Of a DNA stretch of 64,000 bases, positions 1 to 8,250 are shown one piece after another. Location of the stretch: assembly GCF_000442275.2 (NCBI RefSeq), contig NZ_KE557306.1:443342-507341 (forward strand). The letters are read 5' to 3'. The first letter of the stretch is position 1. Each line of letters starts with the position of its first letter. The notes beneath the pieces were generated by a model, which did no database searches, was not told the origin of the DNA, and saw only the letters and a program-made list of their open reading frames with translations. Origin of the DNA: Litoreibacter arenae DSM 19593 (GTDB lineage Bacteria; Pseudomonadota; Alphaproteobacteria; Rhodobacterales; Rhodobacteraceae). The position numbers were made by a program, and so were the translations under genes.

Positions 1-646
1 CCAGACCGTTGATTTCGATGCTCTCGGCGACCTTGTTGCGGTCGGCGCGGTCCATCAACTCAAGCCGGTCATTGATCAGGTCGTAGCAGCCGAGAAAGTC
101 ACGGCCGACACCAATAGGCCAGGATGCAGGTGTCACGTCGATCGCCAGGTTTTCTTGAATTTCATCAATGATCTCGAACGTATCGCGGCTTTCACGGTCC
201 ATTTTGTTGCAGAAGGTCAAGATAGGAAGGTCGCGTAAGCGGCAGACTTCAAACAGTTTTCGCGTTTGGCTCTCCACGCCCTTGGCCCCGTCGATGACCA
301 TCACGGCTGCATCCACCGCCGTCAGCGTGCGGTAGGTGTCTTCCGAGAAGTCGGAGTGACCGGGCGTGTCAACAAGGTTGAACCGGTGCCCGTCGAAGTC
401 GAAGGACATGGCGGAGGCCGACACGGAAATCCCGCGATCCTTCTCCATTTGCATGAAGTCCGACCGTGTGCGCCGCGCCTCACCCTTGGCGCGCACCTGG
501 CCCGCCATCTGGATCGCGCCACCATAGAGAAGGAACTTCTCGGTCAGCGTCGTCTTGCCCGCATCAGGGTGCGAGATGATGGCGAAGGTCCGGCGCCGGG
601 CAATCTCGGGCGGAAGTTCGGGCTGGTTATGGGCGCGGTCTAACAT
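1..646 (-). CDS. prfC: Peptide chain release factor 3 (5' part, runs off the window)
   Basis: The first 215 codons of a translation GTPase that recycles RF1/RF2 from the ribosome after termination. The G1 P-loop reads [11 protein letters not shown] near residue 28, followed by the switch region with RGISV, the G3 motif [16 protein letters not shown] and the G4 motif NKMDRE. The combination HPDAGKTT plus [14 protein letters not shown] plus [11 protein letters not shown] is typical of RF3 rather than EF-G, LepA or TypA. The C-terminal domains lie outside the window. Start chosen as the ATG directly before [14 protein letters not shown]. The gene stands alone, with a divergent small protein 119 bp upstream. 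Confidence 0.93.
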   Translation of the reverse strand, partial: MLDRAHNQPELPPEIARRRTFAIISHPDAGKTTLTEKFLLYGGAIQMAGQVRAKGEARRTRSDFMQMEKDRGISVSASAMSFDFDGHRFNLVDTPGHSDFSEDTYRTLTAVDAAVMVIDGAKGVESQTRKLFEVCRLRDLPILTFCNKMDRESRDTFEIIDEIQENLAIDVTPASWPIGVGRDFLGCYDLINDRLELMDRADRNKVAESIEINGL

Positions 647-765
647 GGGGTGGGATATAGAGGCGTCGGCGGGGTTCCGCAATCGGTCAGACGGTCTGTC
701 TTGATCGGGGGAGGCGAGTCGGGCATGCTCGGAACATAGATAGAACATTTAGCGGGAGTGAAAGT

Positions 766-1134
766 ATGAAAATGATGGATGTCGCAAACGAACTGGTCGC
801 CGGATGTCGTGAAAACCGCGAGTTGGCAAATCTGGACAAGCTTTATGCCAAGGATGCGGTGTCGGTGGAAGCCATGGACATGGGCAACGGGCGCGAAATT
901 ACCGGAGTTGAGGGCATCAAGGGCAAGCACGCGTGGTTTGACAGCATGTATGAAATCTTGAGCGGCGAGGTATCGGACCCGTTCCCCCATGGCGACGACC
1001 GCTTCGCGGTGATCTTCGAGATGAACGCCAAGAGCAAGGAGACCGGCGAGACGGAAGTGATGAAGGAGGTCGCGGTCTACCACGTCGCGGACGGGAAGAT
1101 CGTGCGAGAGGAGTTCTTCTACGCGGGCGAGTAA
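766..1134 (+). CDS. SnoaL-like / NTF2-fold protein
   Basis: A 122-residue cytosolic protein. The N-terminal helix pair, the LYAKDAVSVEAMD strand, the G-IKGKHAWFDSMYE helix and the alternating hydrophobic C-terminal strands (FAVIFEMNAK, VAVYHVADGKIVREEFFY) fit the SnoaL-like NTF2 fold, which covers small isomerases, cyclases and ligand-binding proteins. No catalytic residues can be assigned with confidence, so the substrate is unknown. It reads away from prfC and ends 1 bp before the convergent Hint-protein gene. Confidence 0.8.
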   Translation: MKMMDVANELVAGCRENRELANLDKLYAKDAVSVEAMDMGNGREITGVEGIKGKHAWFDSMYEILSGEVSDPFPHGDDRFAVIFEMNAKSKETGETEVMKEVAVYHVADGKIVREEFFYAGE

Positions 1135-1135
1135 C

Positions 1136-2152
1136 CTAAAGCCGCCCCGTTTGCTTCAGCAAATTAGCCGCGTCCTTGCTTTCCAGCGGGACGCGGCTGA
1201 ATTTGGGCTCTGCTGACGGCAGGTCGGGGAAAAGTTGCAGCACTTCGGTCGCGATGTCGTCAGGCAGACCTTTGAGGATATGGTGTGACATATGCAGGCT
1301 TTCGGTTGGCACACCTTCTGCATAAAGAATCTGATGCTGGTCGAAGACCAGTTGCGTATACTCGACGAAGCCGCCCTTACGGATGAAAATCGTATCGTCA
1401 TTGACCAGATCAATCGCGGAAATCAGCACATCGCGGGAGCCGACCATGACCTCGGCCCGCCAATCGGACACCAGCATGCGGTGTTGTTGGCTGACGGTGA
1501 TGTTTTCGGCATTGCCCATGGCACCTTGGGAAATGACCACCGGCGCGAACTCCCCTGCGCCTTGAACCGTGCGGGTGCCGATCCAGCGAATCTCCTGCAT
1601 TCCGTTGTCGCGGGTCAATACGCGGTCGCCAATACTCAATTTCTCGACGGGGCGTTGCGAGCCGTCCGACATGGTGATGCGGGTGCCGCGTCCAAAGCTC
1701 ATGCCAGTCAGGTCCGCCAACGGGATTTCGCGCGGCGAGTCTTCGGCTGCGATCAGGGTGTACTCCACACCGGGTTCGATCGGGCCGAGAGGGTAGATGT
1801 AGTTGCGGGTGTTCGTGGCGTCGCAGGAGATGATGAGCGCGTCCACCGACGCGCCGATTTGGGTCATGAAGGTGAGGTGTGCTGCGATACGGGTCTGGGT
1901 GCCAGGGACTTCGATCTGGCTGCCGCTCGAAACGGAAAACACCGGGTGCGCGCCAGAGACTGCGGGTTCCGAAAGGTCTATTGAGTAGGGCCGGGCGCTG
2001 CGTTTGAGACCGTATGCGTCGCCTAGGCAGACGTCGTTCATGTCTGATATCGGATCACCATGATTCACGCCGTTGACCACACGAAACTCTGCGGCCGGAT
2101 AGACCAGAAACGCATGGTTGGCGATGAAGTCGTTTGGTAGATGGTGTTGCAT
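1136..2152 (-). CDS. Hint-domain (Hedgehog/intein-type) protein with Ser at the splice-Cys position
   Basis: A 338-residue protein with a Hint_2-type domain from about residue 150 onward. Recognisable blocks are SFGRGTRITMSDGSQRPVE, GDRVLTRDNGMQEIRWIG, VSQQHRML and AIDLVNDDTIF, the standard order for Rhodobacteraceae Hint proteins. The family block begins with Cys (CFxxGT), but here that residue is Ser (SFGRGT); a second Hint protein in this window (23267-24322) has the normal Cys. Hint domains carry out self-cleavage or splicing through this nucleophile, and Ser can replace Cys in some inteins, so activity is uncertain. The N-terminal part is unassigned and no clear signal peptide is seen. 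Confidence 0.85.
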   Translation of the reverse strand: MQHHLPNDFIANHAFLVYPAAEFRVVNGVNHGDPISDMNDVCLGDAYGLKRSARPYSIDLSEPAVSGAHPVFSVSSGSQIEVPGTQTRIAAHLTFMTQIGASVDALIISCDATNTRNYIYPLGPIEPGVEYTLIAAEDSPREIPLADLTGMSFGRGTRITMSDGSQRPVEKLSIGDRVLTRDNGMQEIRWIGTRTVQGAGEFAPVVISQGAMGNAENITVSQQHRMLVSDWRAEVMVGSRDVLISAIDLVNDDTIFIRKGGFVEYTQLVFDQHQILYAEGVPTESLHMSHHILKGLPDDIATEVLQLFPDLPSAEPKFSRVPLESKDAANLLKQTGRL

Positions 2153-2488
2153 TTAATATCTAACTCACAACATATTTTTAGAAAGCGGCCTGTTGAGGCC
2201 GCAATGACAACCAGCACCCATGCAACACCATCTAGGTACTCTCGGCTTGAGGTAAGGAATACCTTACCTTAGTTGTCGCGCCAGAGGCAACGGTTTAAGA
2301 TGAAAACCGTAGCAATCACCTCAAAAAGTGATCACATCTGTGACAACTCGGCCTCCAGAGAGATTGGTGAACGGAACGCTGCCTCAAGACTTCCCCGCAG
2401 ATCGGGCCAAATGGCTTTCTTCTTTTGCGAGGGAATTGATGCTACCCAGAGTTCGAGACAATATTTGACTTCTTTGAAAGGGCTTAAC
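2153..2488. other. Intergenic region with two inverted repeats
   Basis: No convincing gene in this stretch. It holds a hairpin (arms GCGGCCT/AGGCCGC, 2185-2202) in the leader of the Hint gene and a perfect 8-bp inverted repeat at 2250-2269 in front of the SDR gene. An open frame continuous with the SDR gene runs back to 2273, but it has no homolog-like sequence and the SDR fold starts exactly at the downstream ATG, so this is treated as leader. Confidence 0.6.
2250..2269. promoter_or_regulatory. Perfect inverted repeat, candidate operator
   Basis: Arms AGGTAAGG and CCTTACCT separated by AATA. It lies between the divergent Hint and SDR genes, 98 bp from the Hint start and about 220 bp from the SDR start. 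It has no T-run, so it looks like a protein-binding palindrome rather than a terminator. The regulator is unknown. Confidence 0.45.
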
Positions 2489-3268
2489 ATGGATTTGGGG
2501 ATCAAGGGAAAGCGGGCGTTGGTGTGCGCGTCCAGCAAGGGGCTGGGGCTCGGCTGCGCCGAGGCGTTGGCAGAGGCCGGTGTGAATTTGGTGATGAATG
2601 CCCGCACTGATGGTCCGTTGCAGGCGGCGGCTCAGGACATCCGTGACCGCTTCGGGGTGGAGGTCGTTGCGGTGGCGGCCGACATCACCTCGGAGGACGG
2701 CCGTGCGAAGGTGCTCGAAGCCGCAGGCGACGTCGATATTCTGGTCAACAACGCGGGCGGCCCGCCCCCCGGCATGTGGACCGACTGGGAGCGTGACGAC
2801 TTCATTGCCGCGCTGGATGCCAACATGCTGACGCCGATCGCCCTGATCAAAGCGCTGGTCCCTGCCATGATGGACCGCGGCTGGGGCCGCGTGGTCAACA
2901 TCACCTCGCAATCCGTCAAGGCACCTATAGCCGTGCTGGGGCTGTCCAACTCTGCGCGCGCAGGGCTGACCGGCTACGTCGCCGGCACCTCGCGGCAGGT
3001 CGCGCCGTCGGGTGTGACGATGAACAACCTTCTGCCGGGTATTCATGCCACTGACCGCGCGGTGTCGCTGGACGCAGGTGTGAGCAAGCAGCAAGGGATA
3101 TCGCCTGAAGAGGCCCGCGCCGCCCGCGAGGCGACCATCCCGGCCCGCCGCTACGGCACCAGGCAGGAGTTCGGTGCGACCTGCGCCTTTCTGTGTTCGC
3201 AACATGCGGGCTTCATCGTTGGGCAAAACATCCTTCTGGATGGCGGCGGCGTGAATTCCACCCTTTAA
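2489..3268 (+). CDS. SDR-family oxidoreductase, atypical active site
   Basis: A 259-residue Rossmann-fold protein. The cofactor loop is ASSKGLGLG (residues about 14-22) and the NNAG motif follows (ILVNNAGGPPPG). The catalytic Ser is in NITSQS, but the usual YxxxK is replaced by SNSAR (residues about 151-155). This places it in the SDR branch annotated as 3-oxoacyl-ACP reductase-like, with unclear chemistry. The C-terminal FIVGQNILLDGG is canonical. The start was chosen at MDLGIKGK, where the fold begins. It is followed after about 120 bp by an ABC ATPase on the same strand; a functional link is not evident. Confidence 0.85.
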   Translation: MDLGIKGKRALVCASSKGLGLGCAEALAEAGVNLVMNARTDGPLQAAAQDIRDRFGVEVVAVAADITSEDGRAKVLEAAGDVDILVNNAGGPPPGMWTDWERDDFIAALDANMLTPIALIKALVPAMMDRGWGRVVNITSQSVKAPIAVLGLSNSARAGLTGYVAGTSRQVAPSGVTMNNLLPGIHATDRAVSLDAGVSKQQGISPEEARAAREATIPARRYGTRQEFGATCAFLCSQHAGFIVGQNILLDGGGVNSTL

Positions 3269-3389
3269 GGCCTTGGCGCATGATCGGATCGCTGGCTGCG
3301 CGCGCAGGGTTGCCGACCTGCGGCGCGCCTGATACCACCGCCGTCAAGATTTTCCGATTGTTTTGATCGGGTAAGAGGCGGCGCAGGAC

Positions 3390-4460
3390 GTGACACCAAG
3401 GCTGGAGCTGAAAAACATCTGCAAGGAATTTGCAGGCAGACAGGTTGTCTCCGACCTGTCGCTCAGCGTTGCGCCGGGGCAAGTAACCTGCCTTCTGGGG
3501 CCGTCGGGATGCGGCAAGTCCACCACCTTACGCATCATCGCCGGGGTCGAGCATCAAACCAGCGGCGAGATTTGGGTGGACGGCAAACTGATCAGCGGGG
3601 ACGACGTCCGCGTGCCGCCGGAAGGCCGCTCCATTGGGTTGATGTTTCAGGACTTCGCGCTGTTTCCGCATCTTAGCGTGGCGCAGAACGTGGCATTCGG
3701 GCTGACGGGCAGCAAAGCAGACAACACTCCACGCGTCGGCGAGTTGCTGGAGCGCGTGGGCTTGAGCGGCTTCGATGACAAGTATCCGCACGAGTTATCC
3801 GGCGGCGAGCAACAGCGCGTGGCGCTTGCCCGTGCACTGGCTCCTCGACCGAAGATCATGCTGATGGACGAGCCGTTTTCGGGCCTTGATGACCGGCTGC
3901 GCGATGGAATTCGCGACCAGACGCTGTCGGTTCTGAAGGAGGCCGGCACCGCTGTGTTGTTGGTGACCCACGAGCCGCATGAAGCCATGCGTATGGCCGA
4001 CGAAATCGCGCTGATGCGCGGCGGGCGAATTGTGCAGCAAGGCAATCCGTATAACCTTTACAACGCGCCGGTGGACAAAGAAGCCGCTGCTTTTTTTAGC
4101 GATATCAACGTGATACGCGGGCAATCCAACGGTGCCCTGACGGACACCCCGTTCGGCCAGTTCCTGACGCCGGGCCATGCGGATGGCGGGGCGGTCGAAA
4201 TTGTGATCCGTCCGCAGCACCTGAAGATCGACTTCGACCGCAGCGGCCACGGCCCCAACCCCACGCCGCAAGACGGCACACCGGCCCGCGCCGTCGTCAC
4301 CCGTGCGCGGTTCATGGGGCGGGAGAGCCTTGTGGAGTTTCGTATGGAGTCTGACGGCTCATACTTGAAGGCCACCGTGCCTGCGGTGTTCCTGCCGAAC
4401 GAAGGAACGACACTGTGGCTGACGATGCGCCGCGACAGGTGTTTCGTGTTTCCCGCCTGA
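3390..4460 (+). CDS. ABC transporter ATP-binding protein, Fe(III)-type (FbpC-like)
   Basis: A 356-residue nucleotide-binding subunit of an import-type ABC transporter. Walker A GPSGCGKST is at residues 37-45, the Q-loop is in FQDFALFPHLS, the signature is LSGGEQQRVALARAL, Walker B is IMLMDEPFSGLD, and the switch His is in LVTHEPHEA. A TOBE-like C-terminal region follows (VEIVIRPQHL). The FQDFALFPH and DEPFSGLD wording resembles ferric-iron importers. It starts with GTG. No permease or binding protein lies beside it, so its partners must be elsewhere. It converges with the P450 gene, 2 bp apart. Confidence 0.88.
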   Translation: MTPRLELKNICKEFAGRQVVSDLSLSVAPGQVTCLLGPSGCGKSTTLRIIAGVEHQTSGEIWVDGKLISGDDVRVPPEGRSIGLMFQDFALFPHLSVAQNVAFGLTGSKADNTPRVGELLERVGLSGFDDKYPHELSGGEQQRVALARALAPRPKIMLMDEPFSGLDDRLRDGIRDQTLSVLKEAGTAVLLVTHEPHEAMRMADEIALMRGGRIVQQGNPYNLYNAPVDKEAAAFFSDINVIRGQSNGALTDTPFGQFLTPGHADGGAVEIVIRPQHLKIDFDRSGHGPNPTPQDGTPARAVVTRARFMGRESLVEFRMESDGSYLKATVPAVFLPNEGTTLWLTMRRDRCFVFPA

Positions 4461-4462
4461 GT

Positions 4463-5623
4463 TCAGGCGCTCACCATCAAGCGGGTAAGCCCGTGAAAGT
4501 GGTAGGCCGGTGCATATTCCGGCGGCGCGGCCAGCGCGAGGTTCGGGCATCGTTCAAACAATGCCTTCAGCGCAATTGACAGCTCCAGCCGCGCCAGCGG
4601 TGCGCCGACGCAGAAATGCAGGCCAGCGCCAAAGCTCGTATGGGCGGGCATAGCGCGGGTAGGGTCGAAGCGATTTGCGTCCGGATACACGTCAGGGTCA
4701 TGGTTCGCCGCCCCCAAAAGCAGCCCGACCTCGTCACCTTTGGCAAACTCGTGGCCGAAGGCTTCGACATTCTCCATCGCGTAGCGCGTGAACATGTGTA
4801 ATGGCGGGTCGTAGCGCAGCACCTCCTCGGCGAAGGCATCGGGGTCATCGGGGCGCAACCCAGTTTCCAGCGCAGCTTTGACACCGTTCCCAAGCGCGTG
4901 AACGGTGGCCTCGTGACCGGCGTTCAACAGCAGGATACAGGTCGTTATCAGCTCATCCGTGCTCAGACGCTCGCCGTCTTCTTCTGCGGCAATGAGGTGT
5001 GTGATCAGGTCGTCGCGCGGCTCCTGCCGCCGCGCGGTGACATAGCCGGTCAGGTAAGCCGAGAAGTCCTGCGCCGCCTGTGACGCCGCGTCTTCATCCG
5101 CCCGTGTCCGGCCCGCCATATACATCCGCACCATCGCGTTCGACCAGCGGAGCAGGTCGGGGGCCTTGGCCTCAGGCACGCCAAGAAGGCGGGCGATGAT
5201 GATGACCGGCAGATGCTGGGCAAAGTGCTCCAGCAAATCAAACGGGCTTTCGGGAAAAGCGTCGATCAATTCGTGGCTGAGTGCTTCGATTTCGGGAGCC
5301 AGTTCCTTGATCCGCCGCGAAGTGAAGGCGCGTAAAACCAGACCGCGCAAGCGGGTATGTCGTGGCGGCTCCAGTTCCAGCATGGAATGGGCCTCGACCG
5401 CGTAGAAAGGTTTTTGGTGATCGGGAATGGTCGGAGGATACGGGTTTTCGCGCCCGAACCGGCGGTCCCGCAGCAGGGCCGACACCACCGCATGGGATGC
5501 GGCAACCGGCATATTGTAGTCTTCCCACCACACCAGCGGCCCAAACGGGCGGATACGGTCATAGAACGGGTACGGGTTCTGGTTCAGTGCCGGATCGGTC
5601 GGCGCTTGGGTAACGCGTTGCAT
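4463..5623 (-). CDS. Cytochrome P450
   Basis: A 386-residue soluble bacterial P450. The I-helix oxygen-activating segment is AGHEAT, the K-helix ExxR is in EEVLRYDPP, and the haem loop is FGAGLHFCVGAPLARLE with the axial Cys. No membrane anchor, so it needs separate ferredoxin partners; none is nearby. It sits directly upstream of tpiA, the ATG abutting the tpiA stop region without a gap, which suggests a shared transcript even though no functional link with glycolysis is known. The substrate cannot be read from the sequence. Confidence 0.95.
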   Translation of the reverse strand: MQRVTQAPTDPALNQNPYPFYDRIRPFGPLVWWEDYNMPVAASHAVVSALLRDRRFGRENPYPPTIPDHQKPFYAVEAHSMLELEPPRHTRLRGLVLRAFTSRRIKELAPEIEALSHELIDAFPESPFDLLEHFAQHLPVIIIARLLGVPEAKAPDLLRWSNAMVRMYMAGRTRADEDAASQAAQDFSAYLTGYVTARRQEPRDDLITHLIAAEEDGERLSTDELITTCILLLNAGHEATVHALGNGVKAALETGLRPDDPDAFAEEVLRYDPPLHMFTRYAMENVEAFGHEFAKGDEVGLLLGAANHDPDVYPDANRFDPTRAMPAHTSFGAGLHFCVGAPLARLELSIALKALFERCPNLALAAPPEYAPAYHFHGLTRLMVSA

Positions 5624-6376
5624 CTAGATCGCGTCTTCCAACGCTTTGATGATGCCAGAGAAGTCGTCCGCCTTCAGTGACGCCCCGCCGACCAACGCGC
5701 CGTCCACGTTCGACACGGCGAATATCTCGGCCGCGTTCGACGGCTTCACCGAGCCGCCATAGAGCAGGCGGATGGAGAGGCCCACGCCCTCGCCATAGCG
5801 GATTTCCAGTTTGGATCGGATGTAGTCATGCACCTCGCCGATCTGGCCCATCGTCGGGACTTTTCCGGTGCCGATGGCCCAGATGGGCTCATAGGCGATT
5901 ATCGTGTTCTCGCCGGTCAGCACATCGGGCAGGGAGCCGGCAAGCTGGCCCGCGATAATGTCGAGCGTGTTTGCCGCCTCGCGCTCTTCCAGCGTCTCGC
6001 CGATGCAGATCACCACCTTCAAGCCAGCGGCCAGTGCGGTGCGGGCCTTGGACCGCACGTCGTCGTCGCTCTCGCCGTGGTCTTCGCGGCGCTCCGAATG
6101 GCCGAGTATCACATGCGACGCGCCTGCGTCTTTCAGCATGGCGGCGGAAATATCGCCGGTATGCGCACCGCTTTCCTGCGCGTGGCAGTCCTGACCGGCC
6201 ACCGCGAGCGGATGGTCGGAGGCCGTCACCACCATCGAGGAAATCAACGTTGCTGGTGGGGCAATCAGCAAATCGACTTTCGGGTCGGGATGGGCCGCGC
6301 ACAGCGCCTCTACCTCGGACAGTTGGGCTGACAGCCCGTTCATTTTCCAGTTTCCGGCGGCGAGTTTGCGGCGCAT
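5624..6376 (-). CDS. tpiA: Triosephosphate isomerase
   Basis: A 250-residue TIM-barrel enzyme interconverting dihydroxyacetone phosphate and glyceraldehyde-3-phosphate. The active-site Lys is in GNWKMNG at residues 8-14, the electrophilic His in LGHSERR, and the catalytic Glu in AYEPIWAIGTGKVP, which leads into the flexible loop. The phosphate-binding end is LYGGSVKPSNA. Start chosen at MRRKLAAGNWKMN, preceded by AAGGA at suitable distance. An upstream in-frame start would add 23 residues unlike the family. Confidence 0.97.
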   Translation of the reverse strand: MRRKLAAGNWKMNGLSAQLSEVEALCAAHPDPKVDLLIAPPATLISSMVVTASDHPLAVAGQDCHAQESGAHTGDISAAMLKDAGASHVILGHSERREDHGESDDDVRSKARTALAAGLKVVICIGETLEEREAANTLDIIAGQLAGSLPDVLTGENTIIAYEPIWAIGTGKVPTMGQIGEVHDYIRSKLEIRYGEGVGLSIRLLYGGSVKPSNAAEIFAVSNVDGALVGGASLKADDFSGIIKALEDAI

Positions 6377-6389
6377 GGGCGAGTGTCCT

Positions 6390-6713
6390 TCAAAGGTGCT
6401 CCAAGGCCCGCGCGGCAAGGGCGCTGGCCTCGGACGGGTCGTCAAGGAACCGGTCGGGCAGCGACCAGTAGGGCATACCTGTCACTTTGCCGTCCTTGCG
6501 CGTGTAGGTCCAGCGCGTTCCGCCAAGGGCTTCGATTTCTGCTATGAATCCGCCTTGGGCTTTGAGGTAAATCTGGCCGTCAGAATGCAGCAACGCAAAG
6601 ATCGTGCCTTCGGAATAAAGACACAGGCCACCCATCATCTTGCGGGTCGATATGGCGGGAAGGGATGCGAACAGCTCGCGGGCGAAGGCGATATCCGCCT
6701 CGCCGACGCTCAT
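6390..6713 (-). CDS. TfoX/Sxy N-terminal-domain protein
   Basis: A 107-residue protein matching the TfoX N-terminal fold: FASLPAISTRKMMGGLCLYSEGTIFALL, IYLKAQ, and the ending TGMPYWSLPDRFLDD. Full TfoX proteins regulate competence, but single-domain alphaproteobacterial copies have no proven role. The start ATG overlaps the stop of the upstream Fe-S carrier gene by 4 bases, so the two are translationally coupled. It is the last gene of a sufT-sufA-tfoX minus-strand operon. Confidence 0.85.
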   Translation of the reverse strand: MSVGEADIAFARELFASLPAISTRKMMGGLCLYSEGTIFALLHSDGQIYLKAQGGFIAEIEALGGTRWTYTRKDGKVTGMPYWSLPDRFLDDPSEASALAARALEHL

Positions 6714-7078
6714 TCCTTGGCGAAGAGGCTTTCGTCGAACTTGATCGACTCGCCGCACCCGCACGCTTCGGAGACGTTGGGGTTGATGAACTTGAAGCCA
6801 CTTTCCAGCAGACTGGTCTCGTAGTCGATCTGCGTGCCGAACAGGAACATTTGCGCCATGGGGGCGATCACGACGCGGGCGCCGTTATGTTCGACCATCT
6901 CGTCGTGTTCGGCGACTTCGTCCACGTATTCCATGGTGTATTCCATGCCCGCGCAGCCACCCTTCTTGACGCCGATCTTCAGCGCCTTGTGGCCATCACG
7001 GGCCATCAGTTTGGAAATCTGCGCGGCAGCCTTGTCGGTAATCGTGACCGCCTGTTTGCCGGGAATGGAAAACATCAC
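6710..7078 (-). CDS. sufA: HesB/IscA/SufA-type iron-sulfur carrier
   Basis: A 122-residue A-type Fe-S carrier that receives clusters from the scaffold and passes them to apoproteins. The three ligand cysteines are all present: GGCAGMEY mid-protein and ACGCGES near the C-terminus. The length is normal. It overlaps both neighbours by 4 bases (sufT upstream, tfoX downstream). The SUF naming rests on the SufT neighbour; IscA or ErpA cannot be excluded by sequence alone. The rest of the suf operon is not in this window. Confidence 0.9.
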   Translation of the reverse strand: MMFSIPGKQAVTITDKAAAQISKLMARDGHKALKIGVKKGGCAGMEYTMEYVDEVAEHDEMVEHNGARVVIAPMAQMFLFGTQIDYETSLLESGFKFINPNVSEACGCGESIKFDESLFAKE

Positions 7079-7446
7079 ATGAACCCCAGTTCCAAACGGG
7101 CCTCGTCAGACATCATCTCCATGCCCCAGGGCGGCTCCCAAGTAAGATCCACATCGACCTGTTTGACACCGTCAAGCGGCTCCACCGCTTCGGCTAGCCA
7201 GCCGGGCATTTCACCGGCGACAGGACAACCCGGCGCGGTCAGCGTCATGATGATCGAGACCTCGTTCTGGTCGTTGATGTCAATCGTGTAGACCAGTCCA
7301 AGATCGTAGATATTGACCGGGATTTCAGGGTCATAGACAGAACGGCACGCCTCGACGACGTTCTCGTATAGCGGGTGGTCCGTTGAAGACGGCTTGATGA
7401 GCGGCGCGCCTTCCAGATGTTCAGTGGGCTGGTTCATGTTTTGCAT
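7075..7446 (-). CDS. sufT: SufT-like MIP18/DUF59 protein for Fe-S assembly
   Basis: A 123-residue MIP18-family protein. The diagnostic parts are the VYDPEIPVNIYDLGLVY strand-helix and the TLTAPGCP motif with its conserved Cys; the end DVDLTWEPPW is also typical. SufT proteins help mature Fe-S proteins in SUF systems. Two closely spaced ATGs (7446 and 7437) both allow a normal N-terminus; neither has a strong ribosome site. Coupled to sufA by a 4-base overlap. Confidence 0.9.
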   Translation of the reverse strand: MQNMNQPTEHLEGAPLIKPSSTDHPLYENVVEACRSVYDPEIPVNIYDLGLVYTIDINDQNEVSIIMTLTAPGCPVAGEMPGWLAEAVEPLDGVKQVDVDLTWEPPWGMEMMSDEARLELGFM

Positions 7447-7551
7447 CCAAACGGGGATTGTTGAGTAAAGATATAAGGATTAGTCCCGCCATCGTCCAGT
7501 GCTGCACCCGAACCAATTTGTCACCCCTGCGTGAGTGGGGACGCGACAGCG

Positions 7552-8250
7552 TCAAGCGCGCGGAAAGAATTCACGCATCTTGGCGTCGAAAAACGCGCGG
7601 GTAAGTGTCGCGCGGTTGCCTGCGTAGCCATCATAGTAGCTTTTGCCTGACGAGGTCGGCAATCCTGCCCAGATCCGTGCGAGCCGGTTCATGAAGCGCT
7701 TGCGCGACATGCGGCCAGCTTCGAACTGGGCCAGCCCCGCATCTGCGAGCAGTAAGTCCGCCAGACGATCCTGCACCTGAGGCGAGAACCGGGTCTTGCC
7801 GGACAATCCGGCACGCCCGATCAAAACCCGCAAGGTGGAGGGGATGAACTGATAGCGCCCAATCGCGTGAGGCTGGCCTGGCGTGCGTTTGATCCATGCG
7901 AGAATTTGACCAAGGGTCATCTGGGTTGGCCGCTTTGGCGTCTTTACCTTGGCGCCCACATGCACCGCGTCATATCCTTTTGGACCAGCCTCCGCCAAGG
8001 CAATCAGCGATTTCAGCCTTGCCACCGGAGAGTTGCCGCCGACCTGTGACAGCTCGATGGTGCGAATCCGCGGACGCCCCGACCGCGCGCGCTCGATCGG
8101 GTCGCCGGTGATCCAGTCCTTGTTGCCGAAACTGCGCCATTTGGCCCGTTCGGTCAGCGAGTTCTCCAACTCGTACCGCGCCGATTGGGCGGATGCCGGC
8201 GCGGTCGCGGTGGACGCAAGGGCGCAAAGAAGGAAAGCCCGACGTTTCAT
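7552..8250 (-). CDS. Secreted lysozyme-like protein
   Basis: A 232-residue exported protein with an N-terminal signal peptide (RRAFLLCALASTATA, cut near PASAQ). The middle has the muramidase-like pattern: LIALAEAGPKGYDAVHVGA, then MTLGQILAW, then AIGRYQFIP, matching the Glu-containing helix and the GRYQ motif of phage-type endolysins. The Glu in LAEAGPKG would be the general acid. The peptidoglycan-cleaving role is inferred from this pattern only. Its ATG overlaps the stop of the RimB-RimK gene by 4 bases, so they form an operon. Confidence 0.7.
   Translation of the reverse strand: MKRRAFLLCALASTATAPASAQSARYELENSLTERAKWRSFGNKDWITGDPIERARSGRPRIRTIELSQVGGNSPVARLKSLIALAEAGPKGYDAVHVGAKVKTPKRPTQMTLGQILAWIKRTPGQPHAIGRYQFIPSTLRVLIGRAGLSGKTRFSPQVQDRLADLLLADAGLAQFEAGRMSRKRFMNRLARIWAGLPTSSGKSYYDGYAGNRATLTRAFFDAKMREFFPRA

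Noticed and set aside
2185-2202. Hairpin as the terminator of an unseen gene
   Set aside because: No gene ends there on either strand, and the T-run on the minus strand is broken.
7500-7540. CCCC/GGGG hairpin near the sufT leader
   Set aside because: Only four base pairs in the stem; too weak to call.
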